Positions 29,541 to 37,474 of a stretch of 39,420 nt of DNA are shown piece after piece. The position numbers and the translations under genes are program-made. The DNA lies in NCBI GenBank assembly GCA_020048105.1, contig JAIFMW010000078.1, positions 1-39,420 of the forward strand, given 5' to 3'. Under the pieces are notes generated by a model. That model ran no database searches. It saw only the letters and a program-made list of their open reading frames with translations, and was not told where the DNA came from. Numbering within the stretch: position 1 is the stretch's first letter; every line of letters begins with the position of its first letter. This stretch comes from Deltaproteobacteria bacterium. Its GTDB lineage: Bacteria; Acidobacteriota; Holophagae; Holophagales; Holophagaceae.

Positions 29541-29780
29541 GCGCAGGCTCCTGGTCTTCCTTGAGTTTTTTCGTTATTGAATCTCGGCAATGCATCGCGC
29601 CGATGACCCTCCTTTGGCGCCTTTTTATGGGTGCGTGATTGGTGGGCTGGCGCGGGGCCCTAGGGTACAAGCGATTTCATCGTTGTATCTCGTTGTATAT
29701 AAAAATCACCAATCGATATATTCTTACAGGACTATCGATCCGGAGCGTTGCTTCCCGATCGAAATGAAGGAGATCCTGGC

Positions 29781-31796
29781 ATGGCCAAAAACATTTGTAC
29801 GCCTTTAGCTCTGATGCTTTCTGCCTGCCTGGCGCTGCATGCGGAGCCACCCCTCGGCGAACTCCCAACCCAAGGGCAACAGGACAAGGCAAAGGCAAAG
29901 GCCAAAGAAAAGACCAAGCCTGGGAGCTTCAAGCTGGGCGAGGTCACCGTGGTTGTTACGGGTAATCTGGAGGTGTTGGAGCAGGTCCACACCCGCGTGG
30001 ATGCCGAGACGATCAAGGCCTTCAATACCGATACTGTTAGTGCAGCCTTGGCTTTGCTGCCTGGGCTCTCGGTGTCCTCGAATCCCAAAGCCGAAACGGT
30101 GATTTACCTGCGGGGCCACGATTCCCGCCGGGTGCCGGTGTATCTGGATGGCATCCCTTGCTATGTGCCTTACGAAGGGCAGATGGATTTCGGGCGTTTC
30201 TCCACCTTCGATTTGGCGGAGATCCAGGTTGCAAAAGGCTTCAGCTCGGTATTGTTTGGGCCCAATACGCTGGGTGGGGCCATCAACCTCGTGACCCGAC
30301 GGCCTTCCACGACCTTTGAAGGAGATGTGCTCGGGGGTGTTTTCGACGGCAATGGCAAGAAGCTCGCTGCCAACGTGGGGAGCAATCTGGGCACGTTTTA
30401 CGTGCAGGCCGGGGCAAGCCTGCGGGATGCCGGGGATTTCCGCCTGTCCTCGAACTTCAAGCCCAACATCCGAGAAAATGGTGGGCGACGCGAGAACAGC
30501 TATTCCAAGGATTCCAAGGGCTCGGTGAAATTCGGTTTTACCCCCAATGCCACGGATGAATACGCGCTGGGTTTTGTGGCCCAGAAAGGTGAAAAGGGCC
30601 AACCTACTGCCACCGATCTGGCAACGCCGGCGCGGTACTGGCGCTGGCCTACGTGGGATAAGCAAAGTGCCTATTTTACGTCCAACACTTCCCTGGGAAC
30701 CCAGAGCTATGTGCGCTTGAGGGCCTACTTCGACAGCTACAAGAACACCCTGAACGCCTATACCAACGGCAGCTATACCACGCTGCAAACGACCGGTGGC
30801 ATGGCGCCCACGGGGATCAGCATCTACGACGATTTTACGCGAGGCGCGATTCTCGAATTTGGCACCACGGCCCTCAAGGGCAACAGTCTGCGCGCCGTAA
30901 TCCAAGCCAAGACCGATGTGCACCGCGAGGACAATGCCACCAATGCGTGGAAGGGCTACCGCGATGATCTGCGTTCCGTGGGCCTCGAGGACGCCATCAC
31001 TCTTTCGGAGAGCTTTGATCTTTCCCTAGGGTTGGGAATGGATCAGCAGCGCCCCGTGGAAACCGGCGCCTACCTCCGCACGCCCCCTAAGAACTGCTAC
31101 CAGGGCCAGCTGGGCGCCTTTTGGAAACTGGCCCCCACGCTCCAGGTCTATGGCACCGTGGCCCTAAAGGATCGCTTCCCGACCCTCAAGGATCGTTTCT
31201 CGCTGCGCTTTGCCACCTTTATTGAGAACCCTGAACTTAATCCCGAGAAATCCCTGAATCTGGATCTGGGCGTGAAGGCTAGCTTGGCCTCCTGGTTATC
31301 CCTGGAGGGCGCGCTCTTCCAAAGCGAAATCACGGATTTGATTCAGGAAGTTAAATTCGTGGCGGGCACTCGCTCTCAGATGCAAAACATCGGCAAGGTG
31401 CGCCACCGGGGTGTGGAACTCTCGGTGGGGTTGAAGCCCATCACCTGGGCCGAACTGGGTGTCAATTACACCTACCTGGATCGGGAAAACCTCAGCAATC
31501 CCGAAATCAAACTCACCAGCACCCCTCGCCAACGCGCCACGGGCTTCCTGCGATTCCTGCCCTCGGCCCAATGGCAGATTCAAGCCAGCGTGGAAAGCCA
31601 GGATCAGCTGTGGGATAGCAATACCGTGCGCCTGGGTGGCTACACGACAGCCAACCTGAGTGTGGCCTGGAAGCCCATCAAACCTCTCACCCTGGATGTG
31701 GGCTTCTCCAACATCCTGGACCGTGACTACCAGCAGGTGAGCGGCTATCCCTTGCCGGGCCGCACCTGGTTTGCCAACGCACGCTATCGCTTCTAG
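29781..31796 (+). CDS. TonB-dependent outer-membrane receptor
   Basis: TonB box-like EVTVVVTG; plug VSAALALLPGLSVSSNPKAETVIYLRGHDSRRVPVYLDGIP...FSSVLFGPNTLGGAINLVTRRP; C-terminal NILDRDYQQVSGYPLPGRTWFANARYRF. Confidence 0.95.
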   Translation: MAKNICTPLALMLSACLALHAEPPLGELPTQGQQDKAKAKAKEKTKPGSFKLGEVTVVVTGNLEVLEQVHTRVDAETIKAFNTDTVSAALALLPGLSVSSNPKAETVIYLRGHDSRRVPVYLDGIPCYVPYEGQMDFGRFSTFDLAEIQVAKGFSSVLFGPNTLGGAINLVTRRPSTTFEGDVLGGVFDGNGKKLAANVGSNLGTFYVQAGASLRDAGDFRLSSNFKPNIRENGGRRENSYSKDSKGSVKFGFTPNATDEYALGFVAQKGEKGQPTATDLATPARYWRWPTWDKQSAYFTSNTSLGTQSYVRLRAYFDSYKNTLNAYTNGSYTTLQTTGGMAPTGISIYDDFTRGAILEFGTTALKGNSLRAVIQAKTDVHREDNATNAWKGYRDDLRSVGLEDAITLSESFDLSLGLGMDQQRPVETGAYLRTPPKNCYQGQLGAFWKLAPTLQVYGTVALKDRFPTLKDRFSLRFATFIENPELNPEKSLNLDLGVKASLASWLSLEGALFQSEITDLIQEVKFVAGTRSQMQNIGKVRHRGVELSVGLKPITWAELGVNYTYLDRENLSNPEIKLTSTPRQRATGFLRFLPSAQWQIQASVESQDQLWDSNTVRLGGYTTANLSVAWKPIKPLTLDVGFSNILDRDYQQVSGYPLPGRTWFANARYRF

Positions 31797-31807
31797 GAGG
31801 CACCCTC

Positions 31808-32881
31808 ATGCTACGCACACTCGCTCTTTCGCTTTGCGCCCTCGGGCTTCTGGCAGTGGCGCCCGAGGCGCCCCAGCTCAAGGGTGCCTTGGCCAAACCC
31901 GGAAAATTGGATGCGACGACCCTCAAGGGCCTGCCCAAATACCGCCGCTTGGTGAAGGTCGCCACCCCAGATGGTCAGTACCGCTGTTCCATGGAAGTGG
32001 AAGGCTATGCCTTGCGGGATGTGCTGGATCGGCGGGTGATCAAAAAGCAGGATGATGGTTTTGATCGGCCCCTGGATCTCTTTATCACCGTGAAGGGGCG
32101 CAACGGTGAACAGGCCTTGTTCTCCCACGGCGAAACCTTCTTGGCCGGCGATGAAGGGGCGCTGCTCGTGGAAAAGGCACGCCTGATCCTGCCCCACCAT
32201 CACGATCCCCTGAAAGCCGGCACCAACGATCCCACCGTGCTGCTGAACGTGTCAGGGCGGCAAAAAAACAACCTAGCCGCGTGCGCTGGCTGCCACGAAG
32301 GGCCCAAACCCCCGGCCTTATCCTTACCCAAGGGCTGGTTGTTGGTGACACCCCAAGATGGCTTTGGGGGTCGCTTTGTGGAGGACATTGCCGAAATTAC
32401 CCTGCGCCAAGTGGGCACCACGGTAAAGGACACGCGATCCACCTCTAAGAACGCTTTCGTGGAAGCCCCGATGCTCGTGGGTCCAGGAGGGCAGGGGGCT
32501 CTTCTCAACGTCGAGCGATTCCAGCAACTGCCCCACTCCGCGTTGAAGGATGCCACCTTTGGTTTGGGCAAGGGATTCCATGGTCTAAATACCTGGGAGG
32601 GTGTGCCCCTGGAGGCCCTGATACGCTCCCTGTTGCCTCCCGGCACCGATCCCCGGAAAACCTATGTGGTCGTTACTTCGGAAGATGGCTACCGCGTGGT
32701 GTACTCCGGTAGCGAAGTCTTTGCCGCTGCCCCCGAAAAGGGCGTGCTGCTCGTGGAGCGCAAGAACGGCACCCTCTTGGGTAAAGGTTCGGGGCGCTAC
32801 ACCACGCTATCTCGCACCGATTTCTACATCGATCGCGATGTGCGGATGGTGAAGGAAATCCGGCTGGAAGTGCTGCGCTGA
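31808..32881 (+). CDS. Exported two-lobed molybdopterin-oxidoreductase-like protein with a CxxCH motif
   Basis: Signal peptide MLRTLALSLCALGLLAVAPEA; two internally similar lobes (LVKVATPDGQYRCSMEVEGYALRDVLD and GLNTWEGVPLEALIRSLLPPGTDPRKTYVVVTSEDGYRVVYSGSEVF) with LAACAGCHEG between them; assignment by pattern only. Confidence 0.5.
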   Translation: MLRTLALSLCALGLLAVAPEAPQLKGALAKPGKLDATTLKGLPKYRRLVKVATPDGQYRCSMEVEGYALRDVLDRRVIKKQDDGFDRPLDLFITVKGRNGEQALFSHGETFLAGDEGALLVEKARLILPHHHDPLKAGTNDPTVLLNVSGRQKNNLAACAGCHEGPKPPALSLPKGWLLVTPQDGFGGRFVEDIAEITLRQVGTTVKDTRSTSKNAFVEAPMLVGPGGQGALLNVERFQQLPHSALKDATFGLGKGFHGLNTWEGVPLEALIRSLLPPGTDPRKTYVVVTSEDGYRVVYSGSEVFAAAPEKGVLLVERKNGTLLGKGSGRYTTLSRTDFYIDRDVRMVKEIRLEVLR

Positions 32882-32928
32882 GGACTTGTGTTTGCGGGGA
32901 TCCGGCTTGGCCGGAAAACGGATCTGCT

Positions 32929-32954
32929 GCGAAGGCGCCAAGGGGCGCCTTCGC
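32929..32954. terminator. Possible terminator hairpin
   Basis: Perfect 11-bp stem gcgaaggcgcc-aagg-ggcgccttcgc, followed within ~10 nt by gtgtttcttcttttt. Confidence 0.45.
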
Positions 32955-33206
32955 GCCTTGGTGTTTCTTCTTTTTGATGGGACGCTAAAACGCGAATCAG
33001 GGTTAGTGGCCGGGCCCTTTGCATCCACAAATCTTTGCTGCGCCCGAAATGGGCCGAGTTGGTTTGTCCGTCCCTGGTTTCTCCAATGCTCCATTGGGCT
33101 ATGGCCCCTGGTTTTTCCTTGGTGCAGGGATTTCAGGATCTGGGAGACTGGATGGCCGCAAGGCTTCATCGAGCAGGCCTTCCTCGGCCCCACATCAGGA
33201 GTTCCC

Positions 33207-33734
33207 GTGAAAATCTCACTGCAGACTGCAACCTTAGTGACCGTGGCTCTCTTGGGCCTTTCCGCCTGCAAGAAGAACGATGAGAAGCCACTGACCATGC
33301 CGGGTGCGCCCATGCCCATGGATGCGACCCACGGCGTGACTCCGGGCGCGGGAATGGGCATGCCCAAAGCTGCCAAGAAGGAAACCCAGGTGGTGGTTCC
33401 CGAAGGGCTCAAGGGGAAATGGAAATCGATTCGAGTCGCCGTGGTGGATAAGGCCTCGAAGAAGGAAACGCTGCATGTGGTTCCCGTCGGCAAGGACTTT
33501 CTGCTTCCGGGCACAGGGCTGACGCTGCGGGCGGACAACTTGTTGCCTGATTTCAGCATGGGCGATGGCGTCATTTCCTCGAAGTCCGAGAAACTCGAAA
33601 ACCCCGCGGCCCAGGTGCGCATCACCGAGGGTGGGGAGGAGCGCTTCAAGGGTTGGATGTTCTCGAAATTCCCAGAGACCCATTCCTTTGACCACCCCAA
33701 GTTTGCTCTGAAGCTGGTGGAGTTCATTCCTTGA
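33207..33734 (+). CDS. DUF2155-type lipoprotein
   Basis: GTG start after aggag; lipobox VTVALLGLSACKK; VVPEGLKGKWKSIRVAVVDKASKKETLHVVPVGKDFLLPGTGLTLRADNLLPDFSMGDGVISS...FKGWMFSKFPETHSFDHPKFALKL. Confidence 0.75.
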   Translation: MKISLQTATLVTVALLGLSACKKNDEKPLTMPGAPMPMDATHGVTPGAGMGMPKAAKKETQVVVPEGLKGKWKSIRVAVVDKASKKETLHVVPVGKDFLLPGTGLTLRADNLLPDFSMGDGVISSKSEKLENPAAQVRITEGGEERFKGWMFSKFPETHSFDHPKFALKLVEFIP

Positions 33735-33742
33735 TCTTGGGT

Positions 33743-33760
33743 CTGTGACCATGTTCACTT
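33743..33760. promoter_or_regulatory. Candidate Rex operator upstream of rex
   Basis: ctGTGAccatgtTCACtt has the inverted-half-site spacing of TTGTGAA-N4-TTCACAA (10 of 14 specified positions by hand). Confidence 0.3.
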
Positions 33761-33857
33761 CCCCAGGGGAAGGGCTTGACCAAGTGGGAAGGCTAATCGA
33801 TAATTTTGTATCGAGATGAATTCCTCGATTCTCTCTTTCCCATCCCCGGAGGTCACC

Positions 33858-34532
33858 ATGCGAGCGGAGTCGGTTCCCGAACCTACCCTGCGACGCCTGC
33901 CTTCGTACTACCACTACCTGGTCCGACTTCGCGAGAAGGGCCAGGAGATGATCTCCGCCGCCCAGATTGGCGAGGATCTTGGGGTTCATCACACCCAAGT
34001 CCGCAAGGATCTGGCGGTGACTGGCAGCCAGGGCAAGCCTAAGGTGGGCCATCGGGTCGAAGAGCTGATCGTTTCCATCGAAAACTTTCTCAACTGGAAT
34101 AACGTCACCGACGCCTTTCTGGTTGGGGCGGGACATCTGGGCACCGCTTTGCTTGGCTATGCGGGTTTTGAGCGAGCAGGAGTGAAGATCGTGGCGGCCT
34201 TCGACGCCAATCCCAAGATGGTGGGAAAGAAGATCCAGGGTGTTTCGATTTTGCCCATGGAGAAATTCACCGATCTGGCTCGCCGCATGCACATCGGTAT
34301 CGGCATCCTAACCGTGCCCGCCGAGGTAGCCCAGGAAACCGCAGAAATGATGGTGGGATGCGGTGTTCAAGCAATCTGGAACTTCGCGCCCATCGTGCTG
34401 GATTTACCCCAGGGTGTGATTGTCGAGAATGTCGCGCTCTATTCCAGTCTCGGCGTGCTGTCCCGCAAGCTCTCGGTGCACCGGAAGGCTCTTTTGGCCA
34501 AGGCTTCTCCTGAGCCGGTGGCATCGGAATAA
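33858..34532 (+). CDS. rex: Redox-sensing transcriptional repressor Rex
   Basis: PEPTLRRLPSYYHYLVRLREKGQEMISAAQIGEDLGVHHTQVRKDLAVTG...GHRVEELI...AFLVGAGHLGTALLGYAGFERAGVKIVAAFDANPKMVGKKIQGVSILPM; start ATG 33858 preceded by ggaggt. Confidence 0.95.
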   Translation: MRAESVPEPTLRRLPSYYHYLVRLREKGQEMISAAQIGEDLGVHHTQVRKDLAVTGSQGKPKVGHRVEELIVSIENFLNWNNVTDAFLVGAGHLGTALLGYAGFERAGVKIVAAFDANPKMVGKKIQGVSILPMEKFTDLARRMHIGIGILTVPAEVAQETAEMMVGCGVQAIWNFAPIVLDLPQGVIVENVALYSSLGVLSRKLSVHRKALLAKASPEPVASE

Positions 34533-34533
34533 T

Positions 34534-34667
34534 CCCAAGTAATGCAGTTGAAAAAAAACCGAAGATGAACCACGGAGACACGGAGGGCATGGAGAAAGAT
34601 TTAGGCACGGACAATAAATAGATTTCACTTCTCACTTCTCTGTGATCTCCGTGTCTCCGTGGTTTAG
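34534..34667. repeat. Long palindromic intergenic element, copy B (inverted relative to copy A at 1037-1162)
   Basis: gaaccacggagacacggag ... ctccgtgtctccgtggttta; reverse complement shares arms, interior and outer AT-rich tail with copy A. Confidence 0.85.
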
Positions 34668-34835
34668 TTTGTTTTTACAGTCAGCATCAAACGCAAAATT
34701 CGGGACAATTGCCGCTTTTGTTTTGAGGTAATTCCTTCGTTTCTGTTTTCCCGGCAGCACGGCCTTCGGCCTGCCTTGCCAGCGATCGATCCCGTGATTC
34801 TCGAGTAGGCCTTCCTCCCGAAGGCCAGGACCAGG

Positions 34836-34856
34836 CTTGCCAAATCGGCAAGGAGG
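34836..34856 (+). promoter_or_regulatory. Possible Shine-Dalgarno-overlapping hairpin upstream of hydC
   Basis: cttgcc-aaatc-ggcaag stem whose 3' arm runs into the aaggagg before ATG 34864. Confidence 0.3.
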
Positions 34857-34863
34857 CAAACGC

Positions 34864-35370
34864 ATGCATACAGCTGAAACCGAAGCCCCGCTTATCTCGC
34901 GGCAGTTCACCTCGGTGCTCCGCATCCTGGAGTCCTATCATCACGATAGTTCCAAGCTGGTGCCGATCCTCCAGGCCGTGCAAGAGGAATACCGCTACCT
35001 GCCGGAAGAAGTCATGACGTTTGTGGCCACGGCGCTCGATATTTCACCGGCTCGAGTCTTTGGTGTGGCGACCTTCTACAGTCATTTCGCCCTGGAGCCC
35101 AAGGGCAAGTATGTGGTCCGCATCTGCGATGGCACGGCCTGTCACGTGAAGGGGAGCCAAGACATTGTGGATGTTCTGACGGAGCGTCTGAAGTTGCCCA
35201 AGGGCAAGAAGACCACGCCCGACATGCTCTTTACCTTGGAAACCGTGAGCTGCCTGGGTGCCTGCGGGTTGGCCCCGGCGGTGGTCATCAACGACGACGT
35301 GCATGGACAGATGAACGCCGAGCGCACCAAGGCTCTCATCGATCAGATCTGCGTGGAGGAAGGCCTGTGA
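34864..35370 (+). CDS. hydC: NuoE-like [2Fe-2S] subunit of NAD-linked [FeFe]-hydrogenase
   Basis: ESYHHDSSKLVPILQAVQEEYRYLPEEVMTFVATALDISPARVFGVATFYSHFALEPKGKYVVRICDGTACHVKGS...SCLGACGLAPAVVINDDVHGQ. Confidence 0.92.
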   Translation: MHTAETEAPLISRQFTSVLRILESYHHDSSKLVPILQAVQEEYRYLPEEVMTFVATALDISPARVFGVATFYSHFALEPKGKYVVRICDGTACHVKGSQDIVDVLTERLKLPKGKKTTPDMLFTLETVSCLGACGLAPAVVINDDVHGQMNAERTKALIDQICVEEGL

Positions 35371-37271
35371 ACGCCGTGATGGAAATGGACCTCGAAACCA
35401 CCACTCAGGATTATTTAGCCTCCGAGAAAACCTACACTCGACGCGTGGTGATCTGTGCGGGCACTGGCTGCATGGCCAACGGCGCCCTGAAAGTATTCAA
35501 GGCCCTGCACGAACAGGCGAAGGCTCTGGGCATCAGCCTTGAAATCGAACTGGATTACGAAGACACAAAAAGCAAAGACGGCCTGCTTACGAAGAGTGGC
35601 TGTCAGGGCTTCTGCCAGATGGGACCGCTGCTCTCCATCGAGCCCGATGGCATTCTTTACTGCTGCGTGAAACCCGCCGATGTGGCCGAAATTTTAGAGA
35701 CCACCTTCCAGAACGGGAAGCTCGTGGATCGGCTGCTCTACAGCGTTCCCGCCACGGGGCAGGTGTGCAAGGGGCATGGCGATATCCCCTTTTACACCCA
35801 GCAGCACCGCACGGTGCTTAAAGCCTGCGGCAGTTTAGATCCTGAAAATCTCCGCGAATACATTGCCCGTGGCGGCTACTTTGCTGCGCGTAAAGCGCTG
35901 ACCACCATGACCGATCAGGAAGTGTGTCAGGAGATCCTGGATGCGGGGCTGCGGGGCCGGGGCGGCGGTGGTTTCCCCACGGGTCGTAAATGGGAACTCA
36001 CGCGCATTCAGCCCAAAGGTAAAAAATTCGTTATCTGCAACGGCGATGAAGGCGATCCCGGTGCCTTCATGGATCGGTCGGTGATGGAAGGCAATCCCCA
36101 CGCCGTGCTGGAAGGCATGATGATCTGCGCCCGCGCCGTCGGTGCCGATGAAGGCTATGTCTACGTTCGCGCCGAATATCCCTTGGCCGTGGCCCGCGTG
36201 AAAAAAGCCGTTAAGGATGCGGAAGCGGTGGGCATTCTGGGCGACGATATTTTCGGCAGCGGTCAGAGTTTCCGCGTTCACGTCATGGAAGGCGCCGGCG
36301 CCTTCGTGTGCGGTGAAGAAACGGCGCTGATCGCGTCCATCGAAGGCAAGCGTGGAATGCCCATGCCCAAGCCGCCCTTTCCCGCACAATCGGGCCTCAA
36401 CGGCAAACCCACCGTCATCAATAACGTGGAAACCCTGGCTTCGGTGCCGCTCATTCTGTCCAATGGCGCCGCGTGGTACCGCAGCATGGGCACGGAAAAG
36501 AGCCCCGGCACCAAGACCTTCGCCCTCACCGGCCATGTGGCCAATACCGGACTCATCGAAGTTCCCTTTGGCGCTACGCTGCGCAAGATCGTGTTCGATA
36601 TCGGCGGCGGCGTGACCAAGAAGGGCGATGTCATCGATAACGACGCCTTCAAGGCCGTGCAGATTGGCGGTCCCAGTGGTGGGTGTCTCACCCGCGAACA
36701 TCTGGATCTGCCCATGGATTTCGACAGCCTCCTTAGCATTGGCGCCATGGTCGGTTCAGGTGGTTTGGTGGTGATGAACCAGGAGACCTGCATGGTGCAG
36801 GTGGCCAAGTTCTTCATGCAATTCACGCAGAACGAAAGCTGTGGCAAGTGCGTTCCCTGCCGCGAAGGCACGAAGCAGATGCTGGCCCTCCTCGACGACA
36901 TCACGGAAGGCAGGGCCACCGACGAAACCTTGCCCTTGCTCGAACAGTTGGCACGAAACGTCAAGATCGGCTCCCTCTGCGGCCTTGGGAAGACGGCCCC
37001 CAACCCCGTGCTTTCCACGCTGAAGAATTTCCGGGAAGAAATCGAAGCCCACGTTCATCGCAAGGTCTGCCCTGCTCGGGTGTGCAAAAGCTTGATGACG
37101 CCTGAAATCGATGCAGCACTTTGCAAAGGCTGCACGCTCTGCGCCAAGAAGTGCCCCGTGGGCGCCATCCATGGCGAGCGCAAGGTGGCTCACACGATCG
37201 ATGGCTTCGCCTGCATTCGCTGCGGCGCGTGTGTCGATGCCTGCAAGTTCAACGCGATTTCTGGGATTTGA
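35367..37271 (+). CDS. hydB: NuoF-like NAD/FMN subunit of [FeFe]-hydrogenase, with N-terminal [2Fe-2S] and C-terminal 2x[4Fe-4S] domains
   Basis: N-term VVICAGTGCMANGALKVFKAL; GLRGRGGGGFPTGRKWEL, CNGDEGDPGAFMDRSVMEGNPH, VYVRAEYPLA, GAGAFVCGEETALIASIEGKRGMP, ESCGKCVPCREGTKQM; C-term CKGCTLCAKKCPVGAI / CIRCGACVDACKFNAI. Confidence 0.95.
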   Translation: MNAVMEMDLETTTQDYLASEKTYTRRVVICAGTGCMANGALKVFKALHEQAKALGISLEIELDYEDTKSKDGLLTKSGCQGFCQMGPLLSIEPDGILYCCVKPADVAEILETTFQNGKLVDRLLYSVPATGQVCKGHGDIPFYTQQHRTVLKACGSLDPENLREYIARGGYFAARKALTTMTDQEVCQEILDAGLRGRGGGGFPTGRKWELTRIQPKGKKFVICNGDEGDPGAFMDRSVMEGNPHAVLEGMMICARAVGADEGYVYVRAEYPLAVARVKKAVKDAEAVGILGDDIFGSGQSFRVHVMEGAGAFVCGEETALIASIEGKRGMPMPKPPFPAQSGLNGKPTVINNVETLASVPLILSNGAAWYRSMGTEKSPGTKTFALTGHVANTGLIEVPFGATLRKIVFDIGGGVTKKGDVIDNDAFKAVQIGGPSGGCLTREHLDLPMDFDSLLSIGAMVGSGGLVVMNQETCMVQVAKFFMQFTQNESCGKCVPCREGTKQMLALLDDITEGRATDETLPLLEQLARNVKIGSLCGLGKTAPNPVLSTLKNFREEIEAHVHRKVCPARVCKSLMTPEIDAALCKGCTLCAKKCPVGAIHGERKVAHTIDGFACIRCGACVDACKFNAISGI

Positions 37272-37279
37272 AAAAAATT

Positions 37280-37445
37280 CACCACAGAGGATACAAAGGA
37301 CACAGAGAAGGAAAAAAGATGAAAAGAACAGACACAGAGGTGGAAAGAAAGGCACGAAGGTTGTCCCTTCCAAGGTTCATCCAGGTTGGCTTGGTATCTA
37401 GATCTGTGTCTTTCTTTGCTCTGTGTCCTTTGTGCCTCTGTGGTG
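37280..37445. repeat. Long palindromic element between hydB and hydA (caccacagagg..acaaaggacacagag type)
   Basis: Arms caccacagaggatacaaaggacacagag (37280-37307) and ctctgtgtcctttgtgcctctgtggtg (37419-37445) are near-perfect inverted repeats. Confidence 0.88.
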
Positions 37446-37474
37446 ACCCCATCTTTTAAAAACAAGGACGAACG

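Noticed and set aside
29805-30923. 372 aa antisense ORF inside the TonB receptor gene
   Set aside because: Opposite strand of a clear TonB-dependent receptor; His/Gly/Ile-rich shadow ORF typical of GC-rich codon bias.
32886-33206. Upstream extension of the DUF2155 lipoprotein ORF
   Set aside because: A GTG at 33207 with aggag spacing gives a proper lipoprotein signal peptide; the upstream part covers a terminator-like hairpin and lacks homology.
33236-34292. Long minus-strand ORF (352 aa) across DUF2155 and rex
   Set aside because: Antisense to two recognisable genes; no domain.
35835-36701. 288 aa antisense ORF inside hydB
   Set aside because: Shadow of a highly conserved NuoF-like coding sequence; no independent evidence.
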